From: Agarophyton chilense
Taxonomy: Eukaryota; Rhodophyta; Florideophyceae; Gracilariales; Gracilariaceae
Length of the DNA: 64,000 bases
Reading direction: 5' to 3'
NCBI GenBank assembly: GCA_030374765.1
Contig: JARGXX010000088.1
Coordinates: 558,001 to 622,000 of the forward strand
Part shown: positions 44,737 to 54,913 of the stretch, in pieces
Layout of the letters: every line of letters begins with the position of its first letter
Position numbering within the stretch: position 1 is the stretch's first letter
Made by a program: the position numbers and the translations under genes
The notes under the pieces: generated by a model
The model's database searches: none
What the model was told of the DNA's origin: nothing
What the model saw: only the letters and a program-made list of their open reading frames with translations

Positions 44737-45807
44737 AGGCGGCGACGCGCGGCGGCTGCGATGACCGGGACGTTGACCAAGACCGGGGGGGGTTGGGGCG
44801 CTCTATGATGAGGAGAGCGCGCGGCTTTTTTCAAGCGCGCCACGCGCCTTGAGATTGCGCAACGCGCTGCGCACAGGGGGCGCCACTCTACGCTAAGTTA
44901 AGCGCCTCTCAGCGCCAGCGCGCACTGCAGGCACGCGGAGATATTGGCGGCAGCGACGGGCACTCGCGCCACGGTGTTCTGTTATGCGCGCGCGCGTGCG
45001 ACGCGTGTGTGGCGCTTGTGGCAATGACGTGTGACATGCGCCCTACGCGTGTGCGACACGTGCCGCTCGCCGCTGATGCGGTACGTAAACATGCGTCTCC
45101 CACTGGTTTGTTTGAAGGCTTCTTTTTTGTTGGCACGTATCGTCAAGTGAACAATTTTTGTGTTTTGCCACCACAAACACGTGCTTCCAGTCTTCGTTCC
45201 ACCCAGCGCTTTCCGTGCCTTCCTTCCGCTCCCAAGCGCTGCAAAGCGCGCGCGCAGTCGACCACGTGCCTCCTCGCAAGGCGACGCGTCTCTCTGACAT
45301 GCGCGGCACACGCGCTGCCCACAGACTGCGCACAGCGAGCGGCGACGAGCATGGCGCTGTTTTTTATTTAATTTAGTTTGAACCCTTTTTTTAGGCATGT
45401 TTCACGGTGGCGTGTGTGATGCACGCGCGTGCCGGGTGGTTGCGCTTCGTCTGGAGCCACTACATGCGGTTTTTAAGGCGTCTCGTCCCGCTGTGCGAGA
45501 CGCTTTGATCCGGACGCGTTTGTTTTCTCGCTGCGCTGCACTACACGCGGCACATGTTTTGGTTGCTTTTTGCTTTTCGCTGTGGCGCTTTGCATCCTTC
45601 GCCGCCCCTCTGCGTGCCGCTCGCATCAACTTACCTTTCTTTCTACATCCGCTTGCCGTGTTGCTTCTCATCCGTTCCGTTCCGTTTCGTTTCGTTTCGT
45701 CTCTCTTACGCTTCCCGTTCCGCTCCCCGTTCCGCTCCCCGCTCCGCTCTCGCCTCCGTTTGCCCGTCCCCATCCCCCCCCCCTCCAACTTCGCCGTTCC
45801 GCGCGCA
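44737..45807. promoter_or_regulatory. GC-rich divergent intergenic region
   Basis: A 1.07-kb spacer between the pseudokinase start and the PLATZ start. It is rich in CGCG and GTGCG words, with a Cys/Thr-rich pyrimidine stretch before 45807 (repeated CGTTTCG and TTCCGCTCCCCG) that looks like a 5' untranslated region. Frames on both strands are open because of composition. Confidence 0.4.
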
Positions 45808-46938
45808 ATGGCCCCCCGCGCCTCCGCCTCCGCCTCCGCCTCCGCCGTCGCCTCCGCCTCCGCCTCCGCCTCCGTCGCCACCGCCGTCGCCACCGCGCAG
45901 CTTACCAGCCCGCGCTGCGTGCAGCACGCCTCCACGCAGCCGCACGCGCACTTCAGTCTCTCCACCGAGGCCACCACCACCACCACCACCACCACCACTA
46001 CCTCCACCTCCTCCTCCTCCTCGCCCTCCTCCTCCTCCTCATCGCCCTTGTCGTCATCGCCTTCGTCGGCGCGAGGACAGCCGATTGTATCTTGCGTGCC
46101 CGCGCCGCCCCCCTCTCATCCGTGGCTCGCTGCTTTGCTTTCCGCCCGCTTCTACGCCCGATGCCCCGTGCATCCGCATCAGCGCAAGAATGAACTCAAC
46201 GTGTTTTGCGTCACCCATGCGCAAGTCATTTGCCAGTACTGCCAGCGCCAATCGCACCCCTCGGCTTGTACTCGACCCTCTGCCGCTCTATCGCCCTCAC
46301 CCAACCCTACTCATCCCCCTAACACTAGTAACCATCATCATCACAACCACCATTCCGATTCGGGCTGCACAATTCTGCACGTGTCCCGATACATGTATCA
46401 CCACGTCGTCCCGCTGCGCCAAATGAACGCCCTGTTCGACATATCACTCGTGCAGAGCTACCTCAACAACAGCAACAAGGTCGTGTATCTGGATCGTCGC
46501 TCGCAACAAAAGTCCAAGCTCGCCCCGCATGCGAACGCCTGTCTCACCTGCAACCGCACGCTACAACATCACTTTCGCTTTTGCTGCCTCTACTGCTGTC
46601 TCAAACACGCACGCCACCCGGCACTCTCACGTCCCATCCCGCCGCCGCATGCCGCCCCGCTCACCCCCGCGCCCACCCGTCCTTCCTCCGTGTCCAAAAC
46701 GCAATGTGAATCCCCGTGCCCCTCGCCCCCGTCTCCTGCTCCCTCCGTTGCTGTTGTTGCATCCGTCGCCGTGCCCGTCGCCGTGCCCGCCGTCGTGCCC
46801 GCCGTCGTGCCCGCTGTTGTGTCGGACTTGTGTTGTGCCGAGCTCCCGCCGCGTCGCAAGCGACAAAGGAAATTGCCCAATCCGCAAAAATCAGCTCAGC
46901 TCATCGTCACCAGCTGTGGCACCTATGTCGCTTTGTAA
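45808..46938 (+). CDS. PLATZ-type zinc-dependent DNA-binding protein
   Basis: I start at the ATG at 45808 (MAPRASASASA), giving 376 residues. The frame is open back to an ATG at 45397, but that part looks like translated leader. Residues 1-90 are low complexity: Ala-Ser, Thr and Ser runs. The PLATZ core follows: HPWLAALLSARFYARCPVHP, FCVTHAQVICQYCQRQSH, CTILHVSRYMYHHVVPLRQM, NALFDISLVQSYLNNSNKVV, YLDRRSQQK, CLTCNRTLQHHFRFCCLYCC. The order of Cys and His fits the family, with a His-rich insert (NHHHHNHHSD) before CTILHVSRYMY. PLATZ proteins are described mainly from plants as AT-rich DNA-binding transcription regulators. The tail has VAVPAVVPAVVPAVV repeats and a basic RRKRQRK signal that may direct it to the nucleus. 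Confidence 0.82.
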   Translation: MAPRASASASASAVASASASASVATAVATAQLTSPRCVQHASTQPHAHFSLSTEATTTTTTTTTTSTSSSSSPSSSSSSPLSSSPSSARGQPIVSCVPAPPPSHPWLAALLSARFYARCPVHPHQRKNELNVFCVTHAQVICQYCQRQSHPSACTRPSAALSPSPNPTHPPNTSNHHHHNHHSDSGCTILHVSRYMYHHVVPLRQMNALFDISLVQSYLNNSNKVVYLDRRSQQKSKLAPHANACLTCNRTLQHHFRFCCLYCCLKHARHPALSRPIPPPHAAPLTPAPTRPSSVSKTQCESPCPSPPSPAPSVAVVASVAVPVAVPAVVPAVVPAVVSDLCCAELPPRRKRQRKLPNPQKSAQLIVTSCGTYVAL

Positions 46939-47132
46939 AGGCGACCGTCTCCCGTCGCTGTTTAGGTTATGCACTCCTTCCCCATTTGTCTTCCCCGAAT
47001 ACGTTGAGCTTTATCCCCGTCCCCCCCTCCCCCCCCCCATCCCTCCGTCCCTCCGTCCCTCCCTCCCGATTTGGTGCAATTAAGCGCTCGTATCCCAAAT
47101 TTGGAATCGCACCTTGTCTGTTGCACCGTGCT

Positions 47133-47180
47133 CCTACCGCTACCGCCTACTGCTACCGCTACCGCTACCGCTACCGCTAC
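47133..47180. repeat. TACCGC hexamer microsatellite
   Basis: About seven to eight units with one variant (TACCGCCTACTGC). Open reading frames across it are repeat artefacts. Confidence 0.85.
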
Positions 47181-48082
47181 ACTCATCGTGTCACGCAACG
47201 CCTCCCCTCGCCCGCTGGCCCGTTCGTTTCAACACCAATTGCTCCATCTTTATCTAAGTGCTGTTTTATTTATGCCTGGTGCCGCAGGCCGTGCGCACCT
47301 CGTACCGCCAGCATTCGAACGCCCGAATGTGGTCACCTCGCCAGGATCGCCTTCGTGCCACCAACGCGTTGCCATCAACGCATTGCCCGCGCGCTCCGCT
47401 TTTGACGTTGACTCCGCCCAATGCGGAAGAATATCCACCGATCTAGGTTTTTTGTGTGGCATTTTTTTCTTTACTTTTTTTTGGGAGAGGCGCGCATTGT
47501 GTGCGCTTTTTACGGCACACATGCCCCCTTCTACAATTCACACGACCCACACGGACGCGGCGATTATTGGTGGCGGGTGAGGGGCAGGAGGACGAACGAG
47601 CATGTGAAGAGGAGAGACACAAAAAAGCTTCACTTGAGGTGTTAAAAATACTGTACACAAATCTTGCGACTGTCCACACCGCACATGTTGGCTGTTGGAC
47701 ACATCTCTCACTACCTTCGATATCAACATCTCGCACACTCCCTCCCGCATGCTCGACGCCCAGATTTATGCAATTCAACCACCTTGAAAGCGTCCCGGAT
47801 TTTCTACAAACTACGAAGGTATTTCGAGTGTCCCATGCAATGAGGAAGGGAAAAAAAAAAGAAAAAAAAAGAAAAAAAGTGACCGAATACCTTCATGTGC
47901 GCGTTGCTCTCTCTGTATGCGCGAGTGGGCGAGTGGACAGCGATGTGTTTCCTCTCACACGCTGGTGCAGGTGCGGAATTGCTCGTGTCTACGAGTGCTT
48001 GATGTCTAGCTACCTCTAGACCATTCCAACCTGGTTTGAACAACGAGTGCGCATACCTCGGCACGTATATGCGAAGGCAAGT

Positions 48083-48112
48083 TCTGTGCGTGTGTGTGTG
48101 TGTGTGTGTGTG
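48083..48112. repeat. (GT)n microsatellite
   Basis: About 13 GT units. Confidence 0.85.
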
Positions 48113-49178
48113 GCACATAGAATTAGCAATATAGAAACCATGAAAGTTTGTTATTGTAGCGTTTCCAAAAGAATCCGTTTTTCTAAACCTAACTACCTGT
48201 TATCGAGCACAGTTGCTTCTGTACGCGCAGGTGCAACTGTAGCTCGCAATCTATGCGTTTCCGGTGAGTGCGCGGCGCACAACAGCTGGATGTGATGTCA
48301 AAGACAAGTAGATAAGGGCAGACAAGCTCGCGAGCATGACCAGTGCATTTTGCGCAAGTGATCTCGGCGGTGCGGCAGAGTCTCGAGCTGTAAGATGTGT
48401 TTGCTACCAGAAACAACAACCAACCTTGTTGCCCCCATGCGCCATCACTCTACGTACAGAGCTAGCTACCATGTCTCTGCGCTTGGCGCGCTCTCCACCC
48501 AACAACGTTTCGCGCCTTACTCCGCAGCCGCTACACATCGACTGCAGGGCACGTTGCAGTGCAGAAAAAAATGGGGTCAATGGGGGTGATGACATGTTTT
48601 GTGCGATGGGGGGGGTAATAGGTGCGGCAGCAGCGGGGTGTTGAATTGTGACAAAAGCGGGAATTTTGACAACATACTATACTTGACACGTTACCTTTGG
48701 GCAGTTTGACGAGAATTGAGAGCATCTCTCTAGCTACAGCACCGAATTAGCGCGCAGATGAGTGAGGACAAGTGTACGGAAATGGCAAGTGACGGGCGCA
48801 TGGAATGGAAAGTTTTCGTTTTCGGGGAGGAGTGATGATATAAGGGTGCACAAGCGGCGTCAACTGATGAGCGGTCGGAAACGGTATGAAAAGGAAAACG
48901 TGCGCATGTCTAAAACAATGGGGCGCTATGTAACCTGGCCTCGACAATAATTTGGTTCCATTGTGCGTGTGGTTGGGCAAAAAGATATGGGGTGGCGGGA
49001 CGCGGTGGAAGCAAGTCGACAGCGACGCGCAGTTGAGAGAGAGATGAACGGGCCACGTGGTTGTGACAGCTGTAGTGCAGCACAAATATCGGTGGGGGCT
49101 ACGACACTACACGATGAACAGGGGGGGGAGGGGGGGGGGTGGGTGTAAAGCCAATGGGCGGTGTGCGTGCAGCTTGTT

Positions 49179-50435
49179 TTATGGTACACTGTCGTTGGAT
49201 GGGCGCGATGAAAAGCGCGATGGATCGAATGGGCGAATATCAATTGATATGGCACGGCCGTAGGTAACCAGTTCGGCTATGGCCTTGGCGGTTGCAGCAG
49301 AGTTGAGAATGCCCCAACACGCATGGGCAGTGGCAACGAAGACGGAGTTGTGCGTGCCGCCGACGGGCCCAATGAGCGGAAGTCCGTCGGCACTAAGCGG
49401 TAACCAACAGGCACGGGCGCGGTGTGTCGAGCGATTGGAGGCGGCGAGCGCAAGGTCTTTGTTGAGCACGTTGGCAAAGTGGCGAAGCGACTCAATGTCG
49501 CGTGGGTCGGGTCGCGCGGAGGACGGGTGCTCCGGGAGTTGCTCGGGAATGGCGGTCTGGCAGAGGTAGAGCTCGTCGGAGCGCGGGTAGGCGTCGATGG
49601 TGCGCGTGGGTCGGTTGGGCGTGATGAACTCGGCGAAGAGCGCGGTGGGCGGTAGATTGCGGATGGGAATGACGAGACTGGCGGCCTTGTGGGCGGAGAC
49701 GTGCGGCAGTTGAGGAAACCAGGCGCGCGCGGTTTGGGTCCACGGCCCCATGGCGAGGATGACGACGTCGAAGACGTAGGCGTGGTGTCCGTTTTGCTGG
49801 GTGGTCACGGTCCAACGCGGCGGGGCGGGCGACGCGGAAGTGGAGGAGACGCAAGTGGAGGAGACGGAAGCGGAGGAGACGAGCGGCTCGATGCGCGTGA
49901 CGCGCGATAGCACGAGACGAGAGCCGACGGCACTCTGCGCATGCGCAAGCAAAGCAGTGACGAGCGCGGAAGGCAGCACCTGCGCAGTGGTGCGCGGCGA
50001 GCCGATCTGTCGCGCGCCGTTAAGCACGGTGGCGCGGCCATCAAGCCAAGCCAGGGCGGGCGGACGCGACGCAGTGCTCCGCAGACGCGGCGACGTGCAA
50101 TCGGTAAGGGCGACGGAGTAGGAATGAAGCGGACGGTAATGAATGGGATGCTGCAATGAGGTGGCGTACGCGCGGTGCATGTCGTATGAGATGTGTGCTA
50201 GATGCTTGAGCGCGGAGGTATCGCTCCAGTCCTTGGCGAGAAAGCCTGCGCTGTTGCCGGACGCGGCGCACGCAGGGTGCGCCTGCTCGAAGATTGTTAC
50301 GCGCTGCGCGTGCTGCGCGAGATGGTACGCGATGGACGCGCCCACGATGCCCGCGCCCACGACGGCCACGCGCTTCTGAGGCGCGGGCGGCGGCGTGGGG
50401 GCCGACGCGCGCCGCTGGGGAGGCGCCTGCTCCAT
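49179..50435 (-). CDS. FAD-dependent oxidoreductase of the DAO family, Tda3-like
   Basis: A 418-residue protein, ATG at 50435. A short Pro/Ala-rich leader precedes the FAD-binding Rossmann motif KRVAVVGAGIVGASIAYHLA (about 21-40), with the acidic end VTIFEQ. NSAGFLA at about 61-67, VVILAMGPWTQTA at about 224-236 and the C-terminal VATAHACWGILNSAATAKAI with AELV follow. The last motif is the hallmark of the yeast Tda3 and fission-yeast C1F5.03c group of FAD-dependent oxidoreductases. The substrate is unknown; Tda3 has been linked to endosome function. A Ser/Val-rich insert at about 188-205 is lineage-specific. Codon use is strongly GC-ended, unlike the 18-42 kb genes. Confidence 0.82.
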   Translation of the reverse strand: MEQAPPQRRASAPTPPPAPQKRVAVVGAGIVGASIAYHLAQHAQRVTIFEQAHPACAASGNSAGFLAKDWSDTSALKHLAHISYDMHRAYATSLQHPIHYRPLHSYSVALTDCTSPRLRSTASRPPALAWLDGRATVLNGARQIGSPRTTAQVLPSALVTALLAHAQSAVGSRLVLSRVTRIEPLVSSASVSSTCVSSTSASPAPPRWTVTTQQNGHHAYVFDVVILAMGPWTQTARAWFPQLPHVSAHKAASLVIPIRNLPPTALFAEFITPNRPTRTIDAYPRSDELYLCQTAIPEQLPEHPSSARPDPRDIESLRHFANVLNKDLALAASNRSTHRARACWLPLSADGLPLIGPVGGTHNSVFVATAHACWGILNSAATAKAIAELVTYGRAISIDIRPFDPSRFSSRPSNDSVP

Positions 50436-51234
50436 TACGCGGCGCGCCGGCGTGAGCGGCGCGCGTCAGTGTGAGCGGCGCGCGTACATACTGCGTGCGC
50501 TGTACATACCCTTCTAAACGACGGCGTCATGCAGGTAGCAATCGCTAGTCGCCGCAGTCCAACTTCCGGCCAATCAGAAGCTGTGCTTCAACATCGACTA
50601 CCCTGCTCAACGGCACCGTAGAGGCAGGTTTTGCTCCTAGCAAACCACATCCCCGAATACGAGCTCTACCCCAATGGCGGAATGCGGTTCAGCATCGACC
50701 CCCTCCCCCCCAATTGTCGGAAGCCAAGTCAAAAGAGTAGAGGTGAGTCACTGATGTCAACCAAGATCTCCTCGCCAATACAGGTGTCTACACGCCCGGC
50801 GGACTGGCCTCACATGAGGCCAGTTCTATTTTCCAAAAAATTACTAAAAATCGCTGCTTTCCATGCTGCAGCGGCGTATTCTATTTTCTAAGTAAAAAAC
50901 TAATTTTCTAACCATGTTCCTCCTGCTTGTCTTCAGTAACAGCAGCACCTCGCTGAGTTCAGTAACGCGAAAACTCCTACGGGAGCTCGACTAATTCTAA
51001 AATATATTATGGTATAAGAACGCATTTGCGTCCACTTGAACAGCAGACAGAATAAGGAGACATCTGCTAAAGGGATTGTTTCGTCGGAGACCATAATATA
51101 TCTAGCAAGTTGAACAACGCGGATTGAATGAGTAGCGGACTTAAGGGAATTTGAACTTTTGCTTTATAATTTTAAAAAATGCCTCTAAAAAGCCTTAGAA
51201 ACGCATTTTGACACACGAACGTCAATGTTGTTGA
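50436..51234. other. Intergenic between the Tda3-like gene and the piggyBac remnant
   Basis: AT content rises from about 50880. It contains a 12-13-base inverted repeat (51001-51013 and 51090-51102). No gene recognised. Confidence 0.5.
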
Positions 51235-52322
51235 CTAAATGTTGCTCGAAATGTGATGAATGTCACGCAGATGATCTATAAAACACTCGCAACCGGTTCC
51301 ACTGGGACATATATAATCATCCATATCATTGTACTTTTTGCATTCTGAACAAACAAATTTGGATTTGTAAGTGGTCTTGTAGACTTTGCATCGTCCTTTA
51401 TATGTTTGATACGTCAAAGAACCATCCAATTTCCTTCTTTTTGATTGGTCTCTATTAAATTAATGCCGGTTCCAGCCATATTTGGGTTTTCTATTTCATC
51501 TTCCTCCTTACATTTTCTTTTCATAGTTCGAATAGCATCCCAGTTGTTATCTATTAATCCATCTGCGATATTACAATAGAAATTATGCGGTGTAAGATTC
51601 AATGTGTTTCCATATGCACCCTTGTAAAGATTCCAAGCATCAACCACGCACATTGCCAGCAAAGAATTATTCACTCTGAAAGACCATTCTTTCACTTCAA
51701 ACTTCTTTTCCATATTCAGATCATCTTGACGTGACCTATTATGCCTATCAATTCTTGAACAACAATAATATTACTCCTAACAAACTTCTGGAATAGAAAT
51801 TGAAAGCATAATTTTCTTTGTTATTCTATCAGTTGTCCTCCATCTTTCACGATAAATGGAAGTCCCTGGTTGGGTACTGCTACAAGTGCTGATGAAATAT
51901 CTCCTCTCGGGGTCCACCCAGAGCACAGATATCAACTTTCGATCCAATTCAGGCATTCCCGAGACCATTGACACGTGCTGGCCTCGTTCCGTCATCGTAA
52001 GTTCGAAAAGATGTTTCATAGAAAACCTTTTGGTGGTTGTTTTTAAGACCTCAATAAATCGCATTTCTCTTTTTAAAAGTTCTTCAGCGGTTTCAAGAGA
52101 TGCAAAATATGAATCGGCAAAAACGATTCGATCAGTTGCGAACCAATTTTCAACAAGTCTCATTAAAACAGCTGTTCCATGTGCATGTTATGATTCAAAA
52201 GGCTGTACATCTGGTTGCGTAGCTCCCATCGTGATTTCTATTTTGAGAATAATTCCACTCCTTCCACATCACACTGTCTTTAATTCATAACCATTTTCAG
52301 GTTTCCTATCAATAGCAGTGTA
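51235..52322 (-). pseudogene. piggyBac-type transposase remnant, cut by the retrotransposon
   Basis: Read on the minus strand from the LTR junction: GRSGIILKIEITMG (about 52265-52220), then NWFATDRIVFADSYFASLET, which carries the Asp and strand pattern of the DDE piggyBac domain, then SVLWVDPERRYFISTCSS. After a frame break come NNSLLAMCVVDAWNLYKGAY, and finally a Cys-rich end (CKVYKTTYKSKFVCSECKKY; ICPSGTGCECFIDHLRDIH) like the C-terminal zinc domain of these transposases. An in-frame TAA near 52185 and frame changes near 51720-51780 and 51415 show decay. The N-terminal half is missing at 52322, where the LTR begins, and may lie beyond 64 kb. It is more AT-rich than its surroundings. Confidence 0.75.
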
Positions 52323-53236
52323 TGTGGAGCAAAACCCGGCGACGGGAAGTTCTCTCAAGGTGTTCGAAGCCTTGCTCCCTGGTGGAGGCAGACTCAGAGA
52401 CAGAGCCCTCCGTTCCACCCGTAGTGTGGGTTGTAACTCCCACGGGGGATTCCGGCAGTACCGACGGAGGTGAGGGGTAGAAACCGTTGGATCGGGAATG
52501 GGTATGGGTATCCCAAAGAATGGGGGAAAATCCGGCGAAGAGGAAAAACGGGGCGAGGGTCGGGCACTAACAGGCACCGGACCCGAGAACCACAAAAGGG
52601 GCGAAACAACAAAAGAAACTCAATACAGGGGCGAAAACCTGTCCTCGAAAGGAAACACAGAAAACACGCAACAAGTAAGCAGAACCCCCACGGGGTATCG
52701 TGCACGCAGGTCGTCTGAGCGGTCCCAAGGGGGTGGTTGCACGGAACCCAAACGTGGGCACTCTCCAAGTGGAGTCGTGTCCCTACGCAGGCGTTGCTAA
52801 CCAGAGCCCGTTCCGGGTTGTAAGGCCGAAACGATGGCGACGAAGAACCTCTAAAGGTATCGAAGACCAACCTTGGTTACCATTTACTCTGAGCTTCGGA
52901 CTGTCAGATCTCATCTCCCTAAGTAGGGCCCACTAACTAAACTCTACAGTAGTGCACACCTGCTCAGGGCCATACACGTGGAGATCCAACTGTCAGGGCC
53001 CAAAAGTCCAACGTTCTACAAATATCCGAAAATCGGTGCCAAAATTAAGCCACATGTATCACGGGGCCAATCCAACCATGGGCCATCCGAATTTTCCCTT
53101 ATAGGCGAAATATAACCAGAACACAGTGCCACCTCAGCACACCTTAGAGGGGATCATAATCATAACCGTCGGAGGGTTCAATCCTCATTCTATGAGTTGC
53201 ATCTTCAAGTATCCCCTGACTGGGCGTTGCTCTACA
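52323..53236 (-). repeat. 3' LTR of the young chromovirus
   Basis: 914 bases, starting TGTGGAGCAAAACCC and ending GCTCTACA on the + strand. It matches 63200-64000 almost base for base. The inner edge is fixed by the adjoining polypurine tract. ORFs at 52470-52718, 52498-52800 and 52394-52870 recur in the other LTR and are not considered genes. Confidence 0.92.
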
Positions 53237-53252
53237 TCTCCCCCTCCTTAAG
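53237..53252 (-). other. Polypurine tract for plus-strand priming
   Basis: The minus strand reads CTTAAGGAGGGGGAGA directly before the LTR. It serves as the primer of second-strand synthesis in LTR elements. The core recurs at 56798-56811 and 59956-59969. Confidence 0.8.
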
Positions 53253-53317
53253 ACGAGGAAGAGCATTCCGAGCCGCGGGTGTCTCGCTTTCCGGTCACTA
53301 TACATACTTCTCTCCCA

Positions 53318-54913
53318 ATGGGGTCCTTCACCACTTCTGAGGATCGCCACAAAACCGGCACATCGGTACAACTTTCTTCTACTCCTCCGACTTTCGGCGA
53401 TAAGCAACTTCTCGCAACAGCGGTCTCGACTAGCCCACTCAAGGGAATGAACCCATACGTCATCAACCCACTCTCGGGGCCATCGGCCTCCGCGCCGGCG
53501 GACAACGAAGCTCCCCAGCAGGGTGGATATTTCTCCGGTTTGGATGGGGCTCCGTCAGGTACCGAACCTTCCGCCTCGGCGAGCAACCGACATCCTCAGG
53601 AGGATTTGGACATTAACGCGGTGGCGTGGAACTCCGTTCATGCGATGCCCTTGGTAGCAAACTCCAGAGGTTGGATCTCAAACGAATCCTTTCGAAGGTG
53701 GAGTCCCCTTACCGATCCGGTGATATATTCCCGCGCTCCCTGGTTCCATCCGACAGCGGTTCGCGACGATGAGCTCATCGACTCCTACGTGGAGGACAAC
53801 TTATTGCCGGGTGCCCTACCTGTTGAGGTTGTACGTTCTCCCGATTGGAGGGCGCGGGTAGCCATAGAGCCTCAGTATCTATACCGCAGTCGCGGGGAGT
53901 CCCTGGACAAGGCGCACGCAGCGATGGCCGCTCTGGCCTACCAGCGATTGGAGAGGTCACGCTTTGACCATCTGGTTCCCCCGGAGTACGGGTTCGATGT
54001 CGCCTATTACCGCACGTACGGTGAGGTCTCCTACGGGGATAACCTGGCAGCCTTTCCCGAAGCCGAGTTCCGCGGACCGGGTTTTCCTCTTCGAGAAGAT
54101 ATGCTCCAATGGAGTCGTCCCATCCTTCGGGCTGAATTCAGGTACCTTCAACGGCAGTTTACCCAATATGGGTTCGATCGACGCGTGCGCTTCGAGCGCC
54201 GCTCGCGCTCCCGTTTCGGGTTCCTTGTCCCGTATCCTCACGTGGAACTGGAGCGTATCCGTAACACGGCGAAGGTTGGGCGATTCGTGCCACTTCCAGC
54301 TTGGTGGAGTAAGGTCGAGGTCCCCCGAGGGTGCTTTGCTGAACTGCCCCCATGCATCTACTATATCGGGTCTCGTTTGATGCACGACCCGAACTCGGGA
54401 TACTGGGCCCTCGTTGCAGCCGAGTGGGCAGCCCGCGTAGCGGCGCACCTCCTCTGGGATGCTCATGACCATTTCCGTATCTGGTATATTCCTCCGATGC
54501 TACGGACCATCATGCGTCAGATCGACCTTGTCCCAGCGTTGGGTTCGGCCAGCAACGTGCAGGACCTGTATCCAATCTTGGACGTGATCGACAACACCCA
54601 ATGGGATCGAGTTCCAGTGGCAAATCAGCCCGCAGGGGAAGGATCCGCGCGAGACAAGTCTCCTGGCCGGTACGATCCGGGCTCCGGTAACTGGGTCTAT
54701 TACAATCCCTTCGAAGGGGTTCGCATCAGCGCGGCGCAAGCACGGGCGCTGATTGACTCACCTCGACCGATGCCGGTGGGACACCCGACGGGGTTCATTT
54801 ATACCGACGATTACGAGTACGAGCCTCCAGTAGACCTGGACGATCCAGCGTTGGATAACGACATGCCAGCTCCTAGTGGAGTACTCCCTGTGGAGCCATC
54901 TGCACCCTTTTAA
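53318..54913 (+). CDS. Antisense ORF of the chromovirus, unknown function
   Basis: A 531-codon frame from the first ATG at 53318, running opposite to gag-pol and lying between the chromodomain and the 3' LTR. After the TAA at 54911 the same frame stays open to 55174 (VDTLAQAPVATQQADSVRQG), so the ORF was probably about 618 codons before a nonsense mutation. The composition is protein-like: a Pro/Ser-rich N-terminus, then a Trp- and Arg-rich middle (MLQWSRPILRAEFRYLQRQF; LPAWWSKVEVPRGCFAELPP; ALVAAEWAARVAAHLLWDAH). No zinc finger, membrane helix or catalytic motif was recognised. A diverged relative lies at 3096-3752. Antisense ORFs between pol and the 3' LTR are known in some plant gypsy elements; relationship to those is unknown. 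Confidence 0.6.
   Translation: MGSFTTSEDRHKTGTSVQLSSTPPTFGDKQLLATAVSTSPLKGMNPYVINPLSGPSASAPADNEAPQQGGYFSGLDGAPSGTEPSASASNRHPQEDLDINAVAWNSVHAMPLVANSRGWISNESFRRWSPLTDPVIYSRAPWFHPTAVRDDELIDSYVEDNLLPGALPVEVVRSPDWRARVAIEPQYLYRSRGESLDKAHAAMAALAYQRLERSRFDHLVPPEYGFDVAYYRTYGEVSYGDNLAAFPEAEFRGPGFPLREDMLQWSRPILRAEFRYLQRQFTQYGFDRRVRFERRSRSRFGFLVPYPHVELERIRNTAKVGRFVPLPAWWSKVEVPRGCFAELPPCIYYIGSRLMHDPNSGYWALVAAEWAARVAAHLLWDAHDHFRIWYIPPMLRTIMRQIDLVPALGSASNVQDLYPILDVIDNTQWDRVPVANQPAGEGSARDKSPGRYDPGSGNWVYYNPFEGVRISAAQARALIDSPRPMPVGHPTGFIYTDDYEYEPPVDLDDPALDNDMPAPSGVLPVEPSAPF

Larger units (their letters stand above)
46939..49178. other. Intergenic with simple repeats, no gene seen
   Basis: A 2.2-kb stretch rich in simple sequence: a TACCGC hexamer array (about 47133-47180), a poly-A/G run (about 47849-47879), a GT run (about 48083-48112), and G-runs near 48608 and 49120-49142. 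Many frames stay open because of composition, with none resembling a family. Confidence 0.55.

Noticed and set aside
45397..45807. N-terminal extension of the PLATZ ORF from an ATG at 45397
   Set aside because: The added 137 residues have a composition like translated pyrimidine-rich leader and no domain; the PLATZ core is complete from 45808.
45402..46007. Minus-strand ORF rich in Val and Ala-Glu, opposite the PLATZ gene
   Set aside because: It is a mirror of the simple repeats that encode the Ser, Thr and Ala-Ser runs.
52394..52870. Protein genes within the LTR (also at 63271-63747)
   Set aside because: The frames recur because the LTR is duplicated; no start context or family resemblance was found.
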